The notes below the pieces were generated by a model, which worked only from the letters and a program-made list of their open reading frames with translations, was not told the DNA's origin and made no database searches. This document shows positions 10,466 to 19,685 of a DNA stretch of 64,000 nt, piece after piece. The position numbers and the translations under genes were made by a program. The DNA comes from Rhodospirillaceae bacterium (lineage in GTDB: Bacteria; Pseudomonadota; Alphaproteobacteria; Kiloniellales; DSM-21159), in the NCBI GenBank assembly GCA_006969625.1, contig CP030885.1:2925430-2989429 (forward strand), read 5' to 3'. Position 1 is the first letter of the stretch. Each line of letters begins with the position of its first letter.

Positions 10466-12064
10466 CTACTGCTTCGCGACGTTCCAGAAGAACTGCACCG
10501 GCGACTTGATCAGGCCCGAGATGTTGTCCCGGTAGGCCACCGGGTTGAACCAGGTCCCGAAGTTCGCGTGGGTGACGATGGTCATCGCCCGGGCATGGAT
10601 TTCGTCCGCCAGCGCCTTCTGCTTGACCGGGTCGGTCTCCTTGGAGAAGGCGTCGCGCAGTTCCTCCAACTTCGGGTCGTCCGGCCAACCGAACCAGGCG
10701 CGCTCGGTGCCGCCGGCCGACATGCCGGTGTGGGTCACCGGGTTGGAGATGTCGCCGCCGATCCACCAGGTGTGGAAGACGTTCCAGCCGCCGTCGGACG
10801 GCGGATCCTGCACGGCGCGGCGCGAGGTCAGCGTGGCCCAGTCCATCGCCTGCATGTCAACCTCGAAGCCGATGTCGCGCAGGGTCTGGGCGGTCACCAG
10901 GCTGGCGGCGTTGAGCACCGGGATGTCGGTCGCCTGAAGCAGGACCACCGGCGTGCCGTCGTAGCCGGCCTCCTCCAACATCTGGCGCGCCTGGTCCTTC
11001 GTGCCTTCGACCATCAGCTCTGCGCCGGCCCGGGTCTCGAGCGGCGAGCCGCAGGCGTAGAGCGAGTTGCAGACGCTGTAGTACTGCGGATCGCCGATCG
11101 CCGCCTTCATGTAGGTCTCCTGGTCGACCGCCGCGACGACCGCCTGCCGCAGCTCCGCATTGTCGAACGGCGGATGCAGATGGTTCATCCGCAGCATGCC
11201 CTGGTTACCCAGCGGATCGAGCACCTCGACGACGATGTTCTCGTTCTGCTGCAGCAGCGGGACCAGATCGACCGGCGGGTTCTCCCAGTAGTCGACCTCG
11301 CCGTTCAGCAAGGCGTTGAGCGCCGTCGTCTGGTCGGGGATGTACAGCCACTCGACACGGTCGACCTTGGCCACCTTTCCGCCGGCGGCTGCGCTCGGAG
11401 GCTCGTCGCGCGGGACGTACTCCTCGTTCTTCAGGTAGACGACCTTGGAGCCGGGCACCCACTCGTCGGCGGAGAAGATGTACGGCCCGGAGCCGATGAT
11501 CTCCGGCACCTGCTCGAAGGGGTCCGTCTCGGCCAGCGCCTTTGGCATCATGAAGGGCACGTTGGAGCTGATCTTGCCGATCGACTCCAGCACCAGGCCG
11601 TAGGGCTCGCTCAGCGTCATGACGATGGTCTTGTCGTCGGCGGCCTCGAGCGAGGCCACCACGTCCATCAGCTTCTGGCCCATGCCGTCGCGCGCGCCCC
11701 AGCGCTTCAGCGAGGCGACGCAGTCCTCTGCCGTCACCGGCTCGCCGTTGTGCCACATGAGGCCGTCGCGCAGGACGAAGGTCCAGGTCAACTTGTCGTC
11801 GCTGACGGTCCAGGTGTCGACCATCTGCGGCTGCGGCTCCAGGTTTTCGTTCATCGCAAACAGCGTGTCGTAGACCATGTAGCCGTGATTGCGGGTGATG
11901 TAGGCCGTCGTCCAGATCGGGTCGACGTTCTTCAGGTCGGCGTGCGGGATGACCCGCAGCACCGTTTCCGCCTGGGCCGCGTGCACGTTGAGGCCAAGAG
12001 CTGCGCCCAGAGCCACCGCCGCGGCGGTCAGGACGCCGAAACGGCGCCGTGTTATGCTTACCAT
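10466..12064 (-). CDS. Extracellular solute-binding protein, family 5 (peptide type), Tat signal
   Basis: A 532-residue periplasmic receptor of the SBP_bac_5 family. The N-terminus MVSITRRRFGVLTAA is a twin-arginine signal followed by a hydrophobic stretch and AQA-ET cleavage site, so export is probably through Tat. Family motifs include WTFVLRDGLMWHNGEPVTAED and the GSGPYIF block. I start at the ATG at 12064, which places the signal at the very N-terminus; the upstream 29 codons are not signal-like. It is the first gene of the leftward operon and divergent from dpaL. Family 5 receptors bind peptides, opines, ureides and other amides, so the ligand is open. Confidence 0.92.
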   Translation of the reverse strand: MVSITRRRFGVLTAAAVALGAALGLNVHAAQAETVLRVIPHADLKNVDPIWTTAYITRNHGYMVYDTLFAMNENLEPQPQMVDTWTVSDDKLTWTFVLRDGLMWHNGEPVTAEDCVASLKRWGARDGMGQKLMDVVASLEAADDKTIVMTLSEPYGLVLESIGKISSNVPFMMPKALAETDPFEQVPEIIGSGPYIFSADEWVPGSKVVYLKNEEYVPRDEPPSAAAGGKVAKVDRVEWLYIPDQTTALNALLNGEVDYWENPPVDLVPLLQQNENIVVEVLDPLGNQGMLRMNHLHPPFDNAELRQAVVAAVDQETYMKAAIGDPQYYSVCNSLYACGSPLETRAGAELMVEGTKDQARQMLEEAGYDGTPVVLLQATDIPVLNAASLVTAQTLRDIGFEVDMQAMDWATLTSRRAVQDPPSDGGWNVFHTWWIGGDISNPVTHTGMSAGGTERAWFGWPDDPKLEELRDAFSKETDPVKQKALADEIHARAMTIVTHANFGTWFNPVAYRDNISGLIKSPVQFFWNVAKQ

Positions 12065-12505
12065 TGCGTGCCTCCTCCTTGTGTCGTGGAACCGGTTCCG
12101 CTGGCGCGATCTCGACGCGCGGCCGGAATCGCTTTGCGACCGCACGGTCACCGTGTGCCGTCCAGGTTCTCCGTTCCCTCTCCCAACCTACAAATCCTGT
12201 GCCACCCACCGCAGCGATGCGAGTCCGAAGTAATCGCCGCCGGAAAATGTGCGCCTGGCGTGCAGCACCCGATGCCCGGTACTGCCGGGGATTTATTTGC
12301 CGCTGCACAAGGGGAGATACGGTGGCGCAAATTTTCGGCAGACGAGACTCGGTGTTGCCCAAATGCGAGGCATCATGCCGCTGAGAGTGCAGCGACCCGT
12401 CGCATGCGTTTGCATGAAGTTCCGCTGCTCAGAACATTGACCGGCAAGGAAAAATGCTGCTTGGCTAAGCGCGATTGCGGCCTTTACCGGAGACACCGCC
12501 CCGCT
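12065..12505. other. Divergent intergenic region between the importer operon and dpaL
   Basis: About 440 bases with no gene. It must carry the promoters of both operons. Two palindromes built on ATGC lie at 12369-12416 on the dpaL side. TTGACC near 12436 could be a -35 box for dpaL but I see no convincing -10. Confidence 0.6.
12369..12416. promoter_or_regulatory. Pair of ATGC-containing palindromes, candidate operator
   Basis: GGCAT-C-ATGCC (12369-12379) is an 11-base palindrome and CATGC-GTTT-GCATG (12403-12416) a second, 34 bases apart centre to centre. They lie 90-140 bases before the dpaL start. The regulator is unknown; none is encoded next to it. Confidence 0.3.
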
Positions 12506-13750
12506 ATGACCGACCTGCTCAGCGCCGCCGCGGCCGAGCCCAAGGACTTCGCAGCGAACCCCAAGGCCGATCCCACCCACACCTACGGTGCTCGGCAGAG
12601 CGCCGTGCTGAACCGGGCAGCGTTCCAGCGCGCGGTGGCGGAAATCTCCGCCTGGCCGGGCTATGCGCCGACCCCGCTGGTCGGGCTGCCGGGCCTGGCG
12701 AAGCGGATGGGCGTGGGCGCTCTCGCCTACAAGGACGAAAGCTCGAGGTTCGGGCTCGGCAGCTTCAAGGCGCTGGGCGGCGCGTATGCCGTGCTGCGAC
12801 TGCTCAAGCGCTCGCTGGCGGCCGAAACAGGGTCCGAGCCGACCACCGAGGACATCCTCTCCGGCCGCCACGCCGAGCACATCGCCCGCATCACCGTGTG
12901 TTGCGCCACCGACGGCAACCATGGCCGCTCGGTCGCCTGGGGCGCGCAGACCTTCGGCTGCCGCTGCGTCATCTTCGTGCACGCAACCGTGAGCCAGGGC
13001 CGGGTCGACGCGATCGCGCAGTACGGCGCCGAGGTGCGCCGCCTGCCCGGCACCTACGACGAGGCGATCCGCCAGACGGCGCGGCAGGCCGAGGCCAACG
13101 GCTGGACCGTGGTCTCCGACACCTCCTATCCCGGCTACACGGACATCCCGCGCGACGTAATGCAGGGCTACGCGCTGATGGCCGACGAAGCCCTGCGCCA
13201 GATGCCCGCACCGCCGACCCACGTGCTCGTCCAGGCCGGCGTCGGCGGTATGGCGGCGGCGATCTGCGCCCACATCTGGGAGACCCTCGGGCCGACCCGA
13301 CCGCGCTTTGTCGTCGTCGAACCGGACAAGGCCGCCTGCTGCCTGGCCAGCGTGCGCGCCGGCACCGCCAGTTCGGTCTCGGGCGAGCTGGACACCATCA
13401 TGGCGGGCTTGGCCTGCGGCGAGACCTCCATCCTGGCCTGGGAAATCCTGGACGAGGGCGCCGATCTCTTCGCCACCGTGACCGACGAGGCCGCGCGCCT
13501 GCTGATGCGCCTGCTGGCCGAGGGGGTCGAGGGCGATCCGCCGCTGGTCGCCGGCGAATCGGCCGTTGCCGGGCTGGCGCTCGTGGCGGCGGCGACCGGC
13601 AACCCCGCGCTGCGCGAAGCGCTCGGCCTGTCTGCGGACAGCCGCGTGCTGGTCTTCGGCAGCGAGGGCGACACCGACCCGGTGCTATACCGCGAGATCG
13701 TCGGTCGCGACGCGGCCCGAGTGCGGCCCCCGGAGCCCGCAGCGACGTGA
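12506..13750 (+). CDS. dpaL: Diaminopropionate ammonia-lyase
   Basis: A PLP enzyme that splits 2,3-diaminopropionate into pyruvate and two ammonia; E. coli YgeX/DpaL accepts both enantiomers. The 414-residue protein has the PLP lysine K88 in GLGSFKALGGA and the family motif CCATDGNHGRSVAW, whose Asp136 corresponds to the aspartate linked to D-isomer use in the E. coli enzyme. The phosphate-binding loop is QAGVGGMAAA. I start at the ATG at 12506 since the family N-terminus begins here. The TGA stop overlaps the GTG of the next gene, a ureido-type amidohydrolase, suggesting that the substrate arrives as a carbamoylated diaminopropionate. Confidence 0.93.
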   Translation: MTDLLSAAAAEPKDFAANPKADPTHTYGARQSAVLNRAAFQRAVAEISAWPGYAPTPLVGLPGLAKRMGVGALAYKDESSRFGLGSFKALGGAYAVLRLLKRSLAAETGSEPTTEDILSGRHAEHIARITVCCATDGNHGRSVAWGAQTFGCRCVIFVHATVSQGRVDAIAQYGAEVRRLPGTYDEAIRQTARQAEANGWTVVSDTSYPGYTDIPRDVMQGYALMADEALRQMPAPPTHVLVQAGVGGMAAAICAHIWETLGPTRPRFVVVEPDKAACCLASVRAGTASSVSGELDTIMAGLACGETSILAWEILDEGADLFATVTDEAARLLMRLLAEGVEGDPPLVAGESAVAGLALVAAATGNPALREALGLSADSRVLVFGSEGDTDPVLYREIVGRDAARVRPPEPAAT

Positions 13751-15003
13751 GCGCGCCGGCCGACCCCGCTGGCGCGTACGCCCGACTACGCCCGGATTCC
13801 GCGCGTCTGCTCGACCGCATCGCCCGCCTGGCGGAGGTCGGCGCCATCGACGGCGGCGGCGTCTGCCGCCTGGCTCTGACGGACGAGGACAAGGCCGGCC
13901 GGGACCTCGTCGTCGGGTGGATGCGCGCGCTTGGCCTCGGCGTCAGCGTGGACGCCATCGGCAACATCGTCGGCCTGCGGCCCGGCCGCAGCGCTGGCCC
14001 GGCCGTGATGACCGGCTCGCACATCGACACGGTGCGCACCGGCGGACGCTACGACGGCAACCTGGGCGTCCTCGCCGGCCTGGAGGTGGTGGAGACCCTG
14101 AACGAAGCGGGGATCGAGACCGAGCGCCCGCTCGCCGTCGCCGCCTTCACCAACGAAGAAGGCGCGCGCTTCGCACCCGACATGATGGGCAGCCTGGTCT
14201 ACGTCGGCGGCCTGGACCTGGACGCCGCGCTGGCGACGGAGGGCATCGACGGCGCATGCGTCGGGGCGGAGCTGGCGCGCATCGGCTACCGGGGCACGGC
14301 ACCCGTCGGCGCGCCTGAGGTGCACGCCTTCGTCGAGCTTCACGTCGAACAGGGCCCGGTGCTGGAACGCGAGGGCGTAACCCTGGGCGCCGTCGAGTCC
14401 GTCCAGGGCATCTCCTGGACCGAATTCGCCCTCCGCGGCGTCTCCAACCACGCCGGCACCACGCCGATGGCGCTGCGCAGCGACGCCGGCTATGTCGCCG
14501 CCGAGACGGCCGCCTTCGTGCGTCGCCTGGCGCGCGAGTTGGGGGGCGACCAGGTGGGCACCGTCGGCTTGATCGAGCTCGGGCCCAACCTGGTGAACGT
14601 GATCGCCAACAGCGCCCGCTTCACGGTCGATCTGCGCAACACCGACGAGGCGCGGCTGCAGGAGGCCGAGCGCCGCTTGCATGCCTTCGTCGACGACCTG
14701 GCCGCCGCGGAGAGAGTCGAAGTGACGCGCCGCACACTTGCGCGTTTCGAGCCCGTGCCCTTCGACCCACAGGTCATCGCGCGTATCGAGGCGACCGCCG
14801 CGCGGCTCGGTCACACCATCCGGCGCATGCCCTCGGGCGCCGGACACGACGCCCAGATGCTGGCGCGCGTGTGCCCGGCCGCGATGATCTTCGTGCCCAG
14901 CGTCGGCGGGATCAGCCACAACGTGCGGGAGTTCACGGCCAAAGGCGACATCGCAGCCGGCGCCGAAACCCTGCTGCACGTGCTGCTCGAGCTGGCAGGC
15001 TGA
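13747..15003 (+). CDS. M20-family N-carbamoyl-L-amino acid hydrolase / allantoate amidohydrolase-like enzyme
   Basis: A 418-residue zinc-dependent hydrolase of ureido or amidino compounds (HyuC, AllC, beta-ureidopropionase group). Metal ligands are visible in order: GSHIDTV, GRYDGNLG, TNEEGARF, VELHVEQGP and the C-terminal GISHNVREF. The dimerisation lid contains GVSNHAGTTPM. It starts with GTG at 13747, overlapping the dpaL stop as GTGA, so the two are translationally coupled. Family members release ammonia and CO2 from N-carbamoyl amino acids or allantoate; here the coupling with dpaL points to a ureido derivative of diaminopropionate, which is my inference. Confidence 0.9.
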   Translation: MSAPADPAGAYARLRPDSARLLDRIARLAEVGAIDGGGVCRLALTDEDKAGRDLVVGWMRALGLGVSVDAIGNIVGLRPGRSAGPAVMTGSHIDTVRTGGRYDGNLGVLAGLEVVETLNEAGIETERPLAVAAFTNEEGARFAPDMMGSLVYVGGLDLDAALATEGIDGACVGAELARIGYRGTAPVGAPEVHAFVELHVEQGPVLEREGVTLGAVESVQGISWTEFALRGVSNHAGTTPMALRSDAGYVAAETAAFVRRLARELGGDQVGTVGLIELGPNLVNVIANSARFTVDLRNTDEARLQEAERRLHAFVDDLAAAERVEVTRRTLARFEPVPFDPQVIARIEATAARLGHTIRRMPSGAGHDAQMLARVCPAAMIFVPSVGGISHNVREFTAKGDIAAGAETLLHVLLELAG

Positions 15004-15009
15004 CCCGGG

Positions 15010-15732
15010 GTGACCGGCTGCGAGCCCCTGTTCGGCACCTTCTCTCTCGTGGCGCGCGCGCCGGCAGGGGATGGCACCTTCGGCGCGGCCATCGCCTCGG
15101 GCGCACCGGCCGTGGGTTCCTTCTGTCTGTTCGCCGAGCACGGACTGGGGCTGGTCGCGACACAGGCCTGGACCAACCCCTACTTGGGGCCGGCGATCCT
15201 GGAGCGGCTGCGCGAAGGCGACGGCGCCGCCGCGGCGCTGGCGAGCGCGCTCGCCGACGACCCAGGCGCCCGGCGCCGCCAGGTCGGGCTGGTCGCGATG
15301 CGAGGTCCGGGGCAGGCCTTCAGCGGGAGCGAGACCGTGGCCTGGAGCGGACAGCTTTGCGGCGACGGCGTCGCGACCCAGGGCAACATGCTGGCCGGCC
15401 CGGCGGTTTTGGACGCCATGCTGGAGGCTTTCAGCGGGGCCGGCGGCCCCTTCGTCGAGCGGCTGCTCGCCGCCCTGTCGGCGGGCGCTGCGGCCGGCGG
15501 CGACCGGCGCGGCCTAGAGTCGGCGGCAGTCCTGGTGACCGGCCCTGAGATCTATGCCGCCACGGACCTGCGGGTCGACGCGCACGAGACGCCCGTGGCG
15601 GAGTTGGAGCGGGTCTACGCGGTGGCGCGCCGGCGGCTGCTGCCCTCTCTGGCTGCGATGCCGACCCGCAGCGACCCGCTCGGCGACATCGCCCGCATCG
15701 AGGCGCTGCTGGCGCCCGAGGACGAGGCGTGA
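15010..15732 (+). CDS. DUF1028 family protein (Ntn-hydrolase-like)
   Basis: A 240-residue protein of COG3342/DUF1028, predicted to have an Ntn-hydrolase fold but without an assigned reaction. The recognisable core is TFSLVARAPAGDGTFGAAIASG, then LVATQAWTNPYLG and the VATQGNMLAG block. In most relatives the protein begins MTFS, which would leave a threonine at the mature N-terminus; here the TFS motif is preceded by nine residues from the GTG start, so it would need processing or a non-terminal nucleophile. It lies 6 bases after the hydrolase gene in the dpaL operon. Its stop faces that of the next gene with a single base between them. Confidence 0.8.
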   Translation: MTGCEPLFGTFSLVARAPAGDGTFGAAIASGAPAVGSFCLFAEHGLGLVATQAWTNPYLGPAILERLREGDGAAAALASALADDPGARRRQVGLVAMRGPGQAFSGSETVAWSGQLCGDGVATQGNMLAGPAVLDAMLEAFSGAGGPFVERLLAALSAGAAAGGDRRGLESAAVLVTGPEIYAATDLRVDAHETPVAELERVYAVARRRLLPSLAAMPTRSDPLGDIARIEALLAPEDEA

Positions 15733-15733
15733 G

Positions 15734-16687
15734 TCAGCCGGGCCGCACGGGCCGGTACCTCAGGCGCACCCGGGCCTGGCCGCTCATCGCAACGATGCGG
15801 CCGTCGTCCAGCGTGACATTGGGTTCGTCCAACAGGACGCCGATCTCCGCGCCATCGCGCAACACCGCGGCCCCGTAGTAGAGCGCTGCGCCGTTCGCGC
15901 CGCCGCGCAGCAGCGTCGCATCCGGCGTGACCGCGCGCACGGCCGCACCGGAACCGTCGACATGCACTTCCGGGCGCGCGCCGAGCTCCACCGGCAGACC
16001 GGCCGTCACCTCCAGCCAGGCCGCACTGGAGTCGTGCGGCACCATGGTCGCCAGCGCGACCTCGGCGGCCACAGCGGCGACCGCCGGCCCAGGCCGGATG
16101 GCGTTGTGCAGCACCTCGACACAGGCCCCGCCCCGACCCTCGCGACGCGCATGGCCGAGGTCGTCGCGGGCCGCCACCCGCTCGGCATTCGCGGCGTACA
16201 ACGCGCCCGAGAGATCCAGGGCGATCAGTCCCACATCGGCCGCCGGATTGTCTGCAAGGATACCGTCGACGGCCTGCTGCGGCGTCCGGCCTGCGGCCAT
16301 GGCGGCCAGCACCGCCGCATTGATCGGACGGCCGTCGAGGCCGCGGGCCGCCGGAAGTCGATGCCCGCTGACCAGGCCGACGGTCGGGTCGGCCGCCAGG
16401 AAGGCGGCCAGCGGCGCCGGCCGATCGGGACCGCTGGAGATCAGCCCGACGAAACGGGCCTCGGCGAGGGCCTCGTGCGGCGGCGCATCCGTGCGCTCGC
16501 CATCGGGGAACAGCGTGCGGGTTCCGCCGCGCTGGGTCTCCGCGCGGTGCAAGCGCCCTTGCGCGTCAATGGCGGCGAAGGCGCAGAACCCGCCGATCGA
16601 GCCCCAAGACACCCGCTCGACAGCGGCGAGCGCGGCGAGGGCGGCGGCGCCGGCACGCGGTCCGAAGGCACACAGCCCGATGGTCAT
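15734..16687 (-). CDS. Uncharacterised protein, possibly DUF6963 / Ntn-hydrolase-like
   Basis: A 317-residue soluble protein. I believe it belongs to the family labelled DUF6963 from its start MTIGLCAFGPRAG and the block WGSIGGFCAFAAID followed by RAETQRGGT, but cannot confirm this. The second residue is threonine and the N-terminus is strand-like, as in Ntn hydrolases, which also fits the DUF1028 neighbour. I use the ATG at 16687; the open frame upstream runs into the ATPase gene. It starts 10 bases after the OppF-type ATPase stop, making it the last gene of the second importer operon. The position suggests processing of the imported compound. Confidence 0.7.
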   Translation of the reverse strand: MTIGLCAFGPRAGAAALAALAAVERVSWGSIGGFCAFAAIDAQGRLHRAETQRGGTRTLFPDGERTDAPPHEALAEARFVGLISSGPDRPAPLAAFLAADPTVGLVSGHRLPAARGLDGRPINAAVLAAMAAGRTPQQAVDGILADNPAADVGLIALDLSGALYAANAERVAARDDLGHARREGRGGACVEVLHNAIRPGPAVAAVAAEVALATMVPHDSSAAWLEVTAGLPVELGARPEVHVDGSGAAVRAVTPDATLLRGGANGAALYYGAAVLRDGAEIGVLLDEPNVTLDDGRIVAMSGQARVRLRYRPVRPG

Positions 16688-16697
16688 CGGCGCCGCC

Positions 16698-17672
16698 TCA
16701 CGACACCGGGAAGTGGCAGGCCGCACGATGGGTGGCGGCCCGAGGCTCCAGCGCGGGTTCGACCTCCGCGCAACGCGGCTCGGCGCGCGGGCAGCGCGTC
16801 CGGAAACGGCAGCCGCTCGGCACCGCCATGGGGCTCGGGATCTCGCCCTCCAGCACCATCGGCGCGCTGCCCCCATCCTCAGACAAGACGGCTGACAGGA
16901 GCGCTTGGGTGTAGGGGTGCTTGGGTGCCCGGAAGAGCGCCTCGGCCGGCGCCGCCTCGACGATCTTGCCCAGGTACATGACCGCCACCCTGTGACTGAG
17001 GTACTCCACCACGTTGAGGTCGTGGGAGATGAAGAGATAGCTCAGTCCGAATTCGCGCTGCAGGTCAGTCAGAAGGTTGATGATCTGCGCCTGGATCGAG
17101 AGGTCGAGCGCGGAGACCGGCTCGTCCAGCACGATCAGCTTCGGGCGCACCGCCAGGGCCCGGGCGATGCCGATCCTCTGGCGCTGGCCGCCGGAGAACT
17201 GGTGCGGGTAGCGGTTGGCGTGGTTCGGGTCGAGCCCGACCATGTCGAGCAGCTCGAACACCCGCTCGCGCAGCCGGCGCCGGTCGCCCCCGTCCTCGCC
17301 GAGCAGCGCGATCGGCTGGCCGACGATTTCGGCGACGGTCTTGCGCGGATTGAGCGAGGAGAAGGGGTCCTGGAAGACCATCTGCACCTGCTGGCGGAAC
17401 CAGCGGGTGCGGTCGTCGGTCATCCCCGCGACGTCCTCCCCGGCATAGGCGATGCGGCCGGCGGTGGGGGCGAGCAGACGCATCACCATCTTGCCGGTGG
17501 TCGACTTCCCGCAGCCGGACTCGCCGACCAGTCCCAGCGTCTCCCCCTCTGCAATGCTGAAGCTGACCCCGTCGACGGCGCGCAGCTCCGCGGCCGGCCG
17601 GCGCGACAGGAAGCCGCCGCCGATCGGAAAGCGCTTGGCGAGGTCGCGGACCTCCAGCAGGGGCTCGCTCAT
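16698..17672 (-). CDS. Oligopeptide-type ABC importer ATPase, OppF type
   Basis: A 324-residue cytoplasmic ATPase. Walker [13 protein letters not shown]-loop [16 protein letters not shown], signature [15 protein letters not shown] and Walker [13 protein letters not shown] are all present. The C-terminal oligopeptide-transport domain holds the cysteine cluster [19 protein letters not shown] found in DppF/OppF. The ATG at 17672 overlaps the stop of the OppD-type gene as ATGA. The long upstream open frame is a shadow of that gene. Confidence 0.94.
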   Translation of the reverse strand: MSEPLLEVRDLAKRFPIGGGFLSRRPAAELRAVDGVSFSIAEGETLGLVGESGCGKSTTGKMVMRLLAPTAGRIAYAGEDVAGMTDDRTRWFRQQVQMVFQDPFSSLNPRKTVAEIVGQPIALLGEDGGDRRRLRERVFELLDMVGLDPNHANRYPHQFSGGQRQRIGIARALAVRPKLIVLDEPVSALDLSIQAQIINLLTDLQREFGLSYLFISHDLNVVEYLSHRVAVMYLGKIVEAAPAEALFRAPKHPYTQALLSAVLSEDGGSAPMVLEGEIPSPMAVPSGCRFRTRCPRAEPRCAEVEPALEPRAATHRAACHFPVS

Positions 17673-18709
17673 GTCGGGCTCTCCCGTCGGATGCAACGCA
17701 CACGGCGCCCCGGCTCGGCATCGCCGGCCACAGATTGCAGCGCCGGCAGCCCGGCCCAGCAGGCGTCGACCGTCTCCGCACAGCGGTTGGCGAAGGGGCA
17801 GCCCGGCAAGGGATTGGCGAGGTCGGGCGGGATGCCGGGAATGGCGGTCAGCCGCCCGCGCTCGCCCAGGCGCGGCCGGCTGCGCAGCAGCGCCTGGGTA
17901 TAGGGGTGTCGCGGCCGCTGCAACACGGCCTCGCGGCTGCCGGTCTCCATCACCCGGCCCGCGTACATGACCACCACCCGATCGGCGCACTGGGCCACGA
18001 CGCCGAAGTCGTGGGTGATCAGCACGATGCCCATGCCGTTGTCGCGCTGCAGTTCCGTGAGAAGCTGCAGGATCTGCGCCTGCACGGTGACGTCGAGCGC
18101 GGTCGTCGGCTCGTCGGCGATCAGCAGCGCCGGCTGGCAGGACAGGGCTATGGCGATCATCACGCGCTGGCGCAGGCCGCCGGACAGTTCGAAGGGATAG
18201 GCCTTAAGACGGCGCGGCGGGTCCGGCACGTGCACCTTGTCCAGCGTTTCCAGCGCGATATCCCGCGCCTCGCCCCGCGACAGGTCGCGGTGGCGGCGCA
18301 GTGTCTCGACCATCTGGTCCTCGACCGTGAACACCGGGTCGAGAGAGGTCATCGGGTCCTGGAAGATCATGGCGATGCGGTCGCCGCGGATGTCCTGCAT
18401 CGCCTTGCGCGGCAGTCCGACGAGGTCGCGCCCCTGCAGCAGGATCTGACCGCCGACGATGCGCCCGGGCGGGTTGGGCACGAGTCCCATGATCGACATG
18501 GAGGTGACCGACTTGCCGCTGCCCGACTCGCCGACCACCGCCACCACCTCTCCGGGCGCCACGGAGAAGCTGACGTCGTCGACCGCCTTGACCACGCCGC
18601 GATCGGTGAAGAAGTGGGTCGAGAGGTTGCGGACCTCGAGCAGCGGCGCGGCGGAGCCGGACCGGAGGGCCGGGCTTGGCGCGGTGCCGCGGTCTTCGAC
18701 GAGCGTCAC
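17669..18709 (-). CDS. Oligopeptide-type ABC importer ATPase, OppD type
   Basis: A 346-residue ATPase paired with the OppF-type subunit. Walker [13 protein letters not shown]-loop [16 protein letters not shown], signature [15 protein letters not shown] (L in place of the usual Q after GG), Walker [13 protein letters not shown], and the C-terminal block [15 protein letters not shown] typical of OppD. The N-terminus has about 20 unconserved residues before [11 protein letters not shown]. It starts 16 bases after the DppC-type permease stop. Confidence 0.94.
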   Translation of the reverse strand: MTLVEDRGTAPSPALRSGSAAPLLEVRNLSTHFFTDRGVVKAVDDVSFSVAPGEVVAVVGESGSGKSVTSMSIMGLVPNPPGRIVGGQILLQGRDLVGLPRKAMQDIRGDRIAMIFQDPMTSLDPVFTVEDQMVETLRRHRDLSRGEARDIALETLDKVHVPDPPRRLKAYPFELSGGLRQRVMIAIALSCQPALLIADEPTTALDVTVQAQILQLLTELQRDNGMGIVLITHDFGVVAQCADRVVVMYAGRVMETGSREAVLQRPRHPYTQALLRSRPRLGERGRLTAIPGIPPDLANPLPGCPFANRCAETVDACWAGLPALQSVAGDAEPGRRVRCIRRESPT

Positions 18710-18725
18710 GAAGCGGCTTCCCCTG

Positions 18726-19670
18726 TCACAGGCGCAGGCGCGGGTCGAGGGCGTCGCGCAACCCGTCGCCGACCAGGTTGAAGGCCAGTGCGACCAGCAG
18801 CAGGACGATGCCGGGGATGGTGCTGACGTGGGGCGCGACGCTGAGCACGTCGCGGCCAGAGGCCGTCATGATGCCCCAGTCGGCGATGGGCGGCTGCACG
18901 CCGAGGCCGAGAAAGCTGAGCCCGGCGGCGAAGACGACCTGCAACCCCATGGTCGTGGTGCCGTAGACGATGACGGGCGACATCACGTTGGGCAGAACCT
19001 CCGAGAAGATGATGCGCGTGTCGCTGGCGCCGCAGGCGCGCGCGGCCTGCACGAAGTCCTCTTCGCTGACCACCATGGTGGCGGTGTAGACCACCCGCGT
19101 GATGTAGGGGATCAGCACGATCACGATGGACAGCATGACGTTCATCATGCCTGGGCCCAGGATCCCGGCGATGGCGATCGCCAGCATCACGGTGGGGAAG
19201 GCATAGAAGATGTCGAGCACACGCATGATCACCTCGCCCACACCCTTTCGGTAGAAGCCGGCGATCAGTCCCAGGATGACGCTGATGAACGTCGCAATGG
19301 CCACCGGGATCAGGGCGATGGGCAAGGATACGCGGCCGCCGTACAGCAGCCGGGTGAGGATGTCGCGCCCCTGACCGTCGAGGCCGAGCAAATGGCCCTC
19401 GGTCAGGGGCGGCTCCAGGCGCAGGGAGGGATTCGCCTCGTTGGGGCCGTAGGGCGCCAGCCAGGGCGCGAAGATCGTGGCGAGGGCGACCAGCAGCAGG
19501 AAGACGGCGCTGGCCATCGCCAGCTTGTCGCGCTTGAGCGCCGTCCACAGCAGCCTCAGCGAGGATTCCGGCTTGCGTGCATCGCGCTTGGCGCGCGCCT
19601 CCCAGGCCTCGCGCGCGGCGCGCCCGGCCTCCAGTTCCGCCCGGGAGAAGTCCTGCATGGCGTCGGTCAT
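18726..19670 (-). CDS. ABC importer permease, DppC type (second system)
   Basis: A 314-residue inner-membrane permease with a basic cytoplasmic N-terminus of about 45 residues, the first TM segment AMASAVFLLLVALATIFAPWL, the LLGLDGQGRDILTRLLYGG periplasmic block, and an EAA loop AARACGASDTRIIFSEVLPN. It ends in GDGLRDALDPRLRL. It lies 15 bases downstream of the DppB-type gene and is part of the leftward operon that begins at 22369. Confidence 0.93.
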   Translation of the reverse strand: MTDAMQDFSRAELEAGRAAREAWEARAKRDARKPESSLRLLWTALKRDKLAMASAVFLLLVALATIFAPWLAPYGPNEANPSLRLEPPLTEGHLLGLDGQGRDILTRLLYGGRVSLPIALIPVAIATFISVILGLIAGFYRKGVGEVIMRVLDIFYAFPTVMLAIAIAGILGPGMMNVMLSIVIVLIPYITRVVYTATMVVSEEDFVQAARACGASDTRIIFSEVLPNVMSPVIVYGTTTMGLQVVFAAGLSFLGLGVQPPIADWGIMTASGRDVLSVAPHVSTIPGIVLLLVALAFNLVGDGLRDALDPRLRL

Positions 19671-19685
19671 GCGGCGCGCCTCCCC

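Noticed and set aside
12460..12485. Possible sigma54 promoter (TTGGC...TTGC) before dpaL
   Set aside because: The GG and GC elements are 12 bases apart rather than the required 10.
9401..12505. Very long plus-strand open frame over the importer operon and upstream of dpaL
   Set aside because: It is the antisense of GC-rich genes; only the part from the ATG at 12506 shows protein-family sequence (DpaL).
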